Shown here: positions 55,658 to 64,000 of the stretch, piece by piece
Numbering within the stretch: position 1 is the first letter of the stretch
How the letters are laid out: every line of letters starts with the position of its first letter
DNA from: CAZKWG01 sp964615375
GTDB lineage: Bacteria > Myxococcota_A > UBA796 > CAZKWG01
Assembly: GCA_964615375.1 (NCBI GenBank)
Contig: CAZTOW010000008.1
Span: 124,001-188,000, forward strand
Reading direction: 5' to 3'
DNA length: 64,000 nt
The notes under the pieces: generated by a model
Seen by the model: only the letters and a program-made list of their open reading frames with translations
Databases searched by the model: none
What the model was told of the DNA's origin: nothing
Program-made: the position numbers and the translations under genes

Positions 55658-56719
55658 CTATAGCACCTCGATCAGGCTGGCCGCGCGGCGCGGGCCGTCG
55701 ATCCGACGAAACGCCTCCCGGATCGCCTCTCGTGGCGCCGGATCCAGGCGAAGCGCCCGCTCGAAGGCGAGGCCGAGCCGAGCTGGGTTGACCTCGGAGG
55801 CTGGGACGGTGACGCCGAGCCCGGCGCCCGCGACCAGCGCGGCGATCTCGTGCTGCTCTCCACCGCCTGGGACGCAGACCATCGGGACGCCGCGCTCCAT
55901 CGCGCCCAACGCGACAGCGCTGGTGCCGCTGCACAGGACGGCGACCGATCGCGCGAGCACGGCCCCTTGCGGCACGATGGGGCCGACCAGAGCGCCCCGC
56001 GGCCCGCCACCCGTCCCCACATCCATCCGGCTGGTCGACGCGGCGACGCGCACATCCGCTGGCAGCGCCTCGGCGAGCATCGACCAGAAGCCGGAAGCCC
56101 CGAAGCCGCGCGCCTGTTGGACGTAGACGACCCGCGCCCTTCCGACGTCGTCGAGCCAGTCGCGGACCCCCCGCGGCGTGGGGGGCTCCCAGGAGCAGGC
56201 GCCGATGGGGTTCGGCACGTCCTCCAGCTCGGGCACGGTACGACGAAGCACCAGATCTCCGAGCAGCCGATCCACCGCGACCCGCCGTAGGCCCTGCGCC
56301 GCCCGGCAGGCGTCCCAGGCCACCTGGAACTCCTCCCTGCGCGCGCCGGCCCGGGGCACGAGCTCGGTCAGGAGCCCGACCACCACCACTGGGATACCAG
56401 CCTTCTCCGCCGTGATCAGCGGTCCCAAGGCCAGCGCGCTCGTCAGCAGGAGGTCTGGAGGGTCCTCGTCCATCGCGCGACCGAGCAGCGCGAGCTGCCG
56501 CCCGACGACACCTGGGTGGTGCCAGAGGCTGACCTCGAAGCAGGGAGGCTCCGCGCCACCCTCGAAGGCCAGCGTCAGCCCGGCCCCGCGCAGGATCGGC
56601 GTGAGCCAGCGCTCCGAGAGGAAGCGCACCGTGTGTCCCCGGGCCGCCAGCTCCTGGGCGATAGGGACGAGCGGGAACGAGAACCCTGGAGACGCGAGCG
56701 GGCAGGCCAGGATCTTCAT
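55658..56719 (-). CDS. UGT-type glycosyltransferase (GT1-like)
   Basis: 353 aa from ATG 56719. MKILACPLASPGFSFPLVPIAQELAARGHTVRFLS is the N-terminal Rossmann half of UGT-type transferases; the C-terminal half has LCSGTSAVALGAMERGVPMVCVPGGGEQHEIAALV. Likely glycosylates a small hydrophobic molecule. Confidence 0.8.
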   Translation of the reverse strand: MKILACPLASPGFSFPLVPIAQELAARGHTVRFLSERWLTPILRGAGLTLAFEGGAEPPCFEVSLWHHPGVVGRQLALLGRAMDEDPPDLLLTSALALGPLITAEKAGIPVVVVGLLTELVPRAGARREEFQVAWDACRAAQGLRRVAVDRLLGDLVLRRTVPELEDVPNPIGACSWEPPTPRGVRDWLDDVGRARVVYVQQARGFGASGFWSMLAEALPADVRVAASTSRMDVGTGGGPRGALVGPIVPQGAVLARSVAVLCSGTSAVALGAMERGVPMVCVPGGGEQHEIAALVAGAGLGVTVPASEVNPARLGLAFERALRLDPAPREAIREAFRRIDGPRRAASLIEVL

Positions 56720-56768
56720 TCGGATGAGGCCATGGTAGCTGTTGGAGAACGAGCACGTCGGGGAGCCG

Positions 56769-56809
56769 TCACGAGCGGGGCGCGTTAGAAAAACGCGCTT
56801 CGCTCGTGA
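56769..56809. repeat. long imperfect hairpin
   Basis: Arms TCACGAGCG/CGCTCGTGA (9 bp) and GCGCGTT/AACGCGC (7 bp) with two G-T pairs between, and an AGAAA loop: an 18-bp stem. Possible recognition hairpin for the Y1 transposase about 1.6 kb away, or a terminator of the genes at its side. Confidence 0.5.
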
Positions 56810-56824
56810 TGGCGGGGAGATAAC

Positions 56825-56892
56825 GATAGCAGTCGGGCGTTGCCGTGCCAACCCATACACGAACCCCTGGAATCGCCCGACTGTGAGCTATC
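56825..56892. repeat. inverted repeat next to the hairpin
   Basis: CAGTCGGGCG (56830-56839) pairs with CGCCCGACTG (56874-56883), with outer GATAG/CTATC arms offset by four bases. Loop of 34 bases. The rest of the gap to 57019 shows no gene. Confidence 0.45.
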
Positions 56893-57019
56893 GACCAGCA
56901 AGAAAGCGCCAAGGCGCGACCGGGGGTCGCGTCCTGGCGAGTCGGTAGCCGCATTCCCTCGCCGATCGGCTCCCAGCGCGATGAGCACCCCAACCCGTCA
57001 GGATCGCTTGAACGAAGCC

Positions 57020-58378
57020 CTAACCAGCCAGCGTCAGCAGCGCCTCGGCGAAGCGGTCGATCTCGTCCAGGGTCGTGTACACGTTGGGCGTGACCCGGAC
57101 GCCGGAGAACTGCACGGGCCCGGGCTGGGCGTCGGTCAGGGCCGGGTCCGCGGGGGCGAACACGATGGGGGTCGCCACGATCCGCCAGCGCGTCCACAGC
57201 TCGGTGACCAGGGCGCCGATGTCCGCGCCCTCGATGGAGACCACGCCGATCCCGCAGCTCCGGGAGGGCTCGTCCGGCGTGAGCATGCGCACCCGCGGGT
57301 GGCCGCGCACGGCCTCGGTCCAGCGGCGCCGCAGCAGGCGCAGGCGGGCGGCCTTCAGCTCGCCGCCGATGCCGCGGTGGAAGGTCAGCGCCTCAGCCAC
57401 CGCGTCGTGGTTGGCGGCCGGGTGCGTGCCGATCTCCTCGAACTTGCGGATGTTGTCGTCCAGCGCGGGCGGCGCGGGCTGGAGCGGCCAGACCCGGCGG
57501 ATCTGGTCCCGCCGCAGGTAGAGGAAGCCCGTCCCCACCGGCGCCAGCAGCCACTTGTGCAGGCTGGTGCCGTAGGCGTCGCAGCCGAGCTCGTGCAGCG
57601 AGAAGGGCCAGTGGGCGAAGGCGTGGGCGCCGTCCACGATCGTGAAGACCCCGCGGGCGCGAGCCTCGGCGCAGAGGCGCTGGATGGGCAGGATCTGGCC
57701 CGTGATGTTCACGATGTGGCTGAGGTGAAGGACCTTCGTGCGCGGCCCCAGCGCGCCGAGCACCTGCGCGACGAAGGCGTCGTCCGCGCAGCCGGGGGCG
57801 AAGGTGAGGCGCCGCAGGGCCAGGCCCTCGCGCCGCACCCGCTGTCCCCAGGTCGTGAGCATCCGCGGATAGTCCTGGTCCGTGGTCAGGATCTCGTCCC
57901 CGGGCTCCAGGTCCAGCCCGAGCTGCACGATCTGGAGGGCCTCGCTCGCGTTGCGCGTGACCGCGAGCTCGTCGGCGTCGCAGCCGGCCTCCCGGGCGAG
58001 CTCGCGCCGCACGCTCTCCACCCCGGGCTCGAGCTGCTGCCACATGTAGAAGGGCGGGCCCTGGTTGGACCAGTCCAGGTAGCGCTTGAAGGCCTCGTGT
58101 ACGGCCCTCGGCGTGGGGCAGCAGCCGCCGTTGTTGAGGTTGATGACGGTGCGGTCGAGCGTGAACGCCTCCTGCACCACCCGCCAGAAGCGCTCGTCCG
58201 CCGCGAGCGAGGCGATCGGGTCGGGGCCCGGCTGCGGGGGCGCCTTGGCGGCGAAGGCCGGGCTGGCCAGGGCCGCCGAGGCCAGGGCCCCCAGCACCGC
58301 GCGCCGGGAGAGCTGGGCCGCCAGTGACGGCCCTTGCCTATTATCGATTTCTGTGGGCGTCGTCTCAGGCCTGTGCAT
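57020..58378 (-). CDS. class V aminotransferase, Tat-exported (isopenicillin N epimerase-like)
   Basis: 452 aa. Tat signal LSRRAVLGALASAALASPAFA, then PLP fold type I: NNGGCCPTP, DGAHAFAH, and the Lys in SLHKWLLAP. Such twin-arginine exported members of the class V family are epimerase- or desulfurase-like; substrate unknown. ATG 58378 has GAGGAGG 6 bases upstream. Its start lies inside the end of the transposase gene (14-base overlap). Confidence 0.85.
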   Translation of the reverse strand: MHRPETTPTEIDNRQGPSLAAQLSRRAVLGALASAALASPAFAAKAPPQPGPDPIASLAADERFWRVVQEAFTLDRTVINLNNGGCCPTPRAVHEAFKRYLDWSNQGPPFYMWQQLEPGVESVRRELAREAGCDADELAVTRNASEALQIVQLGLDLEPGDEILTTDQDYPRMLTTWGQRVRREGLALRRLTFAPGCADDAFVAQVLGALGPRTKVLHLSHIVNITGQILPIQRLCAEARARGVFTIVDGAHAFAHWPFSLHELGCDAYGTSLHKWLLAPVGTGFLYLRRDQIRRVWPLQPAPPALDDNIRKFEEIGTHPAANHDAVAEALTFHRGIGGELKAARLRLLRRRWTEAVRGHPRVRMLTPDEPSRSCGIGVVSIEGADIGALVTELWTRWRIVATPIVFAPADPALTDAQPGPVQFSGVRVTPNVYTTLDEIDRFAEALLTLAG

Positions 58379-59291
58379 CGCGGCCTCCTCGGAGCTGCTG
58401 CATCCAGCGCCCGACCTCGCTGTCCCCGTCCTGAAGCTGGCGCACCTTCGCCAGGTCCCGGCAGGCGACCACGGGGTTCGCCCCCATGCGCCGCCCGGCC
58501 TCGGCCTGGGTGAGCCCGGCCCGCTCGACCAGCCAGGCGATGGCCACCCAGCGCGCGGGTGAGCCCCGTCGCCCGGGGAAGGCGCGGCGGAGGTCCTCGA
58601 CGCTCCGACCAGTGACGGCGACGACCTCGGCCAGGGCCTCCTCCGGGCTCAGGAGCCCCGTCGCCCTCGGCTCGACCTGGGGCAGCGCGCGGGCTGATCC
58701 CCCGGGCGAGCCCCCCTCCCAGACCTGGCCGTCCCAGCCCTCCGGGCCCGGCCGGCTCCCGGCCTGCACCTCGGCGACATAGCTCCCCAGCGCCTCGGGG
58801 CCGCCGTGGGCGCGCAGCAGCTCCTCGCAGGAGAGCCAGGCCGGGCGCTGCGCCAGCCCCAGGTAGGCGGCGTGGCTGGTCCAGCCCTCGCGGCTGTCGG
58901 CCACCAGCCCCGCCTCCACCGGGTTCAGGTGGAGGAAGGCCAGCAGGTGCGCCCACCAGGCCCCGTCCTCCACCAGGCGGTTCTGGTAGCGGCCCTCGTA
59001 GAGCGGGCCCGCGCTCTGGTGCCGCAGGTTGAAGCGCGCCGAGTGCTCGCCCTGGAGGCGCTGCATGGCCTGGCCGAGGCGCCCGCGCCGCGAGACCACC
59101 ATCAGGTGGTAGTGGGTGGGCATGAGGGCGTAGCCCTGGACCTCCACCCCGTAGCGCGCGGGGAGCTCGGCCAGGAGCTCCAGGAAGCCGCGGCGGTCCT
59201 CGTCATCGAGGAAGAGCGGTCCCTTTCGAGCGCCGCGGTTGTAGACGTGGTGGTGACCGTCGGGCGGATCGAGGCGGGGAGGTCGGCTCAT
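58365..59291 (-). mobile_element. REP-associated-type Y1 transposase (RAYT/TnpA_REP-like)
   Basis: 308 aa from ATG 59291. HHHVYNRGARKGPLF, GYALMPTHYHLMV (the HuH metal-binding motif) and LHLNPVEAGLV are typical of IS200-like Y1/RAYT proteins; the C-terminus has a DnaA-like HTH (GLTQAEAGRRMGANP). Such proteins act on hairpin-forming REP sequences. Possibly domesticated, as no clear IS ends are visible around it. Confidence 0.85.
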
Positions 59292-59404
59292 GAGGGAATG
59301 GTAGCGCTGGAAAGGTGAATGGGCAAGGACTGGCACCCGATTCTCCCTCCCCCCGGACCTCGCCCCGGGTTACCTCTGCCCGCTACCAGACAGGGGAGGC
59401 AGCG

Positions 59405-62049
<2,645 letters not shown>

Positions 62050-62050
<1 letters not shown>

Positions 62051-62289
62051 TGCGACGCCTGCTTCTCCCGCTCCTCGCCCTGCTGGCCGGCTGCCCCGGC
62101 TCCATCAAGCTGGACGACTCGGGGGACACCGGCGGCGGGACCTGCTGCGCCTTCATCTGCGCGGACGGCACGGAGGGCACCGTGACGTTTACCGTGGACG
62201 CCTCGGACTGCGACAGCTACGCCTCCGACCAGTGCAGCCTGGCGGGCAGCAGCGTGGACGACGTCGCCTTCGAGGAGGGAGGCTGCTAG
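62050..62289 (+). CDS. small Cys-rich lipoprotein
   Basis: 79 aa: signal with lipobox LAGC (Cys15), DSGDTGGG linker, then six Cys that may form disulfides. Coupled to ppdK by TGATG. No known domain. Confidence 0.7.
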
Positions 62290-62835
62290 ATGTCGCTCCG
62301 TGACCAGCTGCTCAAGGCCGGCGTCGTCAGCCAGAAGGACGTGCGCCGGGTCAACCAGGAGCAGCAGGCCGGGCGCAAGGAGCAGAAGGGTCAGCGGGAG
62401 AGCCGGGAGGAGGCCGAGGCCCGCGCCGCCGAGCAGGCCCGCCTGGCCCGCGAGGCCCGCGAGGCGGAGCTCATCGCCAGCCGCCGCGCCCGCGCCCGCG
62501 AGGCCGAGCTCCTGGAGCTGCGCCGCCGGGTCGCCCACCTCGTCCGCGACTACCAGGTGCGCACCCGCGGCGGGAACCAGCCCTTCTGGCACCGCGCCGC
62601 CGACGGGCTGCACGTCCACCGGCTCTACCTGGGCGAGCGCGTGGCCTGGGATCTGGTCCACGGCCGCCTGGCCATCTCCTGGACGGGTGAGGCGGCGGAC
62701 CCGAGCTACGTGCTCCTGCCCTCCACCGTCGTCCCGCGCATCCAGGAGCTCGAGCCTTCGCGCATCCTCTTCTTCAACCCGGGCGGCGCCCCCAAGGACG
62801 ACCCGTCCGAGCAGCTCTACGGGGTCTACGAATGA
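62290..62835 (+). CDS. DUF2058/YaiL-like protein
   Basis: 181 aa. SLRDQLLKAGVVSQKDVRRVNQEQ with a long charged coiled coil (about residues 25-90) and a C-terminal domain (YVLLPSTVVPRIQE) matching the YaiL/DUF2058 family, possibly nucleoid- or RNA-associated. Starts directly after the lipoprotein stop. Confidence 0.85.
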   Translation: MSLRDQLLKAGVVSQKDVRRVNQEQQAGRKEQKGQRESREEAEARAAEQARLAREAREAELIASRRARAREAELLELRRRVAHLVRDYQVRTRGGNQPFWHRAADGLHVHRLYLGERVAWDLVHGRLAISWTGEAADPSYVLLPSTVVPRIQELEPSRILFFNPGGAPKDDPSEQLYGVYE

Positions 62836-63278
62836 CGCTCCTGCTCCTGCTCCTGGCCTGCGGCGACGAGGGCACGGACCTCGTCATCCCCGACGAGACG
62901 CTGAGCGGCACGGTGGCCGGGGCGAGCTGGACCTTCGGCGCGGGCGAGATCGACCCCTACCAGTCCGAGGGCGAGCTCTTCTTCGCCATGCTCTGGCCGG
63001 AGCTCTACGACCCCTGCGAGCTGGGCGGTCACGAGGCGACGAGCTGGCTGGTGCTCCAGATCCCGGCGGAGGTGGGCGAGCACCCGTTCACGTCGACGTT
63101 GAACGGCACCTTCGTCTACGAGGGGCAGGACGGATCGGAGAACCTGCCCGTGCTGGACGGCGTGGTGCGGGTGGACGAGATCACCGACACGGAGCTGGTG
63201 GGCGGCCTGGCGATGACGGACGGCAGCGGGGACTTCGACGTGGCGGGGACGTTCACGCTGACGATCTGCACGAAGTAG
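62832..63278 (+). CDS. small lipoprotein, unknown
   Basis: 148 aa. Short signal LLLLLLAC (Cys about 9), then a beta-rich domain (SGTVAGASWTFGAGEIDPY). ATGA overlap with DUF2058 gene. Unknown function; probably outer-surface. Confidence 0.65.
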   Translation: MTLLLLLLACGDEGTDLVIPDETLSGTVAGASWTFGAGEIDPYQSEGELFFAMLWPELYDPCELGGHEATSWLVLQIPAEVGEHPFTSTLNGTFVYEGQDGSENLPVLDGVVRVDEITDTELVGGLAMTDGSGDFDVAGTFTLTICTK

Positions 63279-63306
63279 GGTCCTGCCCCGGCCGGGCCGC
63301 GCGAGC

Positions 63307-64000
63307 TCACCACTGATCCTGGATGGCGTGAGCGCGGCGCATCAGCCGTCGCACCTGCTCGAATTCGCAGTGTCGGACATCGTACTCCACCTCTCCGAAG
63401 CCCAGGTTTCGCGCGCCGCCAGCGCCCGCGTTCTGGCAAGCCCCCGACTCGTTCTCGCAGTGCTGCTGCATGATGTTGCTGTCGTCGGTGGACCGGGTCA
63501 CGGCCGGATCGCAGACGTGCCTCAGCCCCAGCGCGTGGCCCATCTCGTGCTCCTCGGGGCTGGCCGTCTGATGCTGAAGGCGCGCGATGTCCAGGGCGAT
63601 GAGCGGATGAAACAGGCCGAGATCGTCCTCGTTCGAGGTCCCGTGGCTGTCCAGGTTGGTGCAGTCGACGGTCTCGGTGGTCTCATCCCACACGCAGCGA
63701 TCGATCACGTAGAAATTGATGGCGGTGGGATCCACCAGGCGCTCGTCCGCGCAGCCCAGGACCGCGTCGTCCATCGCCCCGTAGTCCCCCGCCTTCAGCA
63801 CATCCACGTCCTGCATGCTGCCGAACTCGAGCAGATCACAACTCGTGTCCGAGATCTCGTCGTAGAACCAGTGTGAGCGGTACGCAAACGAGATGCAGGA
63901 GGCGTCGTCACAGACCGGCCCCCCGTCCGAGGCTACGAAGTACTCATTGAGGATGTCCACCTCACGCCGGAGGAGCTCCTCTCCCGTGCGGAGGAGCGAT
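63307..64000 (-). CDS. zinc metalloprotease, 5' end outside the window
   Basis: The frame stays open to 64000, so the N-terminus is missing. The motif EHEMGHALGLRH (HExxHxxGxxH) is that of metzincins (M10/M43-type). Several Cys are present. Probably secreted. Confidence 0.8.
   Translation of the reverse strand, partial: SLLRTGEELLRREVDILNEYFVASDGGPVCDDASCISFAYRSHWFYDEISDTSCDLLEFGSMQDVDVLKAGDYGAMDDAVLGCADERLVDPTAINFYVIDRCVWDETTETVDCTNLDSHGTSNEDDLGLFHPLIALDIARLQHQTASPEEHEMGHALGLRHVCDPAVTRSTDDSNIMQQHCENESGACQNAGAGGARNLGFGEVEYDVRHCEFEQVRRLMRRAHAIQDQW

Overview
The window is high-GC DNA (strong G/C third-position bias) that looks like a chromosome segment of a Myxococcota-type (deltaproteobacterial) bacterium. 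The signs are several lipoproteins whose mature N-terminus is rich in D/T/G/E, FG-GAP and CotH surface proteins, a eukaryote-like Ser/Thr kinase, an AAA ATPase, and dense overlapping operons. This assignment is inferred from gene style, since no rRNA or phylogenetic marker was compared.

Region 1 (about 1-4060) has an FG-GAP lipoprotein, a 57-codon small gene on the minus strand, and an AAA ATPase. Region 2 (about 4040-23600) is the main find: an apparently undescribed ribosomal peptide (RiPP)-like cluster. Two tandem precursor genes (12399-12956, minus) encode 87 and 92 aa peptides with related leaders and an identical C-terminal ARDTNGGIFF. They have their own consensus promoter (TTGACA-N17-TATGCT) at the end of the upstream operon. 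Around them are two paralogous radical SAM enzymes, a haem-oxygenase-like diiron-type protein and a sulfotransferase (one coupled operon, 7466-10963), a B12-type radical SAM enzyme (11008-12402), an asparagine-synthetase-like amide ligase (4038-5855) and an exported zinc peptidase (5946-7475). A long coupled operon (23599 down to 13053) holds a third radical SAM enzyme, an isoleucyl-tRNA synthetase, a DegT-type aminotransferase, a GAPDH-like protein, a CMP-sugar-type cytidylyltransferase, a 2-hydroxyacid dehydrogenase, an MptE/DUF115-like protein, a TylF-like methyltransferase and a family 2 glycosyltransferase. My working idea is that it makes a heavily decorated peptide, and that the embedded IleRS (possibly also the GAPDH) is a self-resistance copy.

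Region 3 (23739-31073) has a DUF4349 pair, MiaB, a CotH lipoprotein and a Kup potassium transporter. Region 4 (41123 down to 31085) is a minus-strand type II fatty-acid/polyketide operon. It contains a FabZ-like dehydratase, two ketosynthases each coupled to a short partner lacking the catalytic Cys, an ATP-grasp protein, a Ser/Thr kinase, an ACP, and an acyl-ACP-reductase-like protein that seems to start at CTG.

Region 5 (41336-48000) carries an alpha/beta-hydrolase-like lipoprotein, a small membrane protein, a fatty-acid-hydroxylase-like protein, a metallo-beta-lactamase-fold protein, a SAM methyltransferase, a large inverted pair of hexanucleotide repeat blocks, a small secreted protein and a VapBC pair. 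Region 6 (48004-52974) is an oligopeptide ABC importer without ATPase genes, whose first permease has a WD40 propeller inserted in it. Region 7 (53026-64000) has a second CotH lipoprotein, a ferritin-like lipoprotein, a UGT-type glycosyltransferase, hairpin elements, a Tat-exported class V aminotransferase overlapping a REP-type Y1 transposase, pyruvate phosphate dikinase, small lipoproteins, a DUF2058 protein and an incomplete zinc protease at the right edge.
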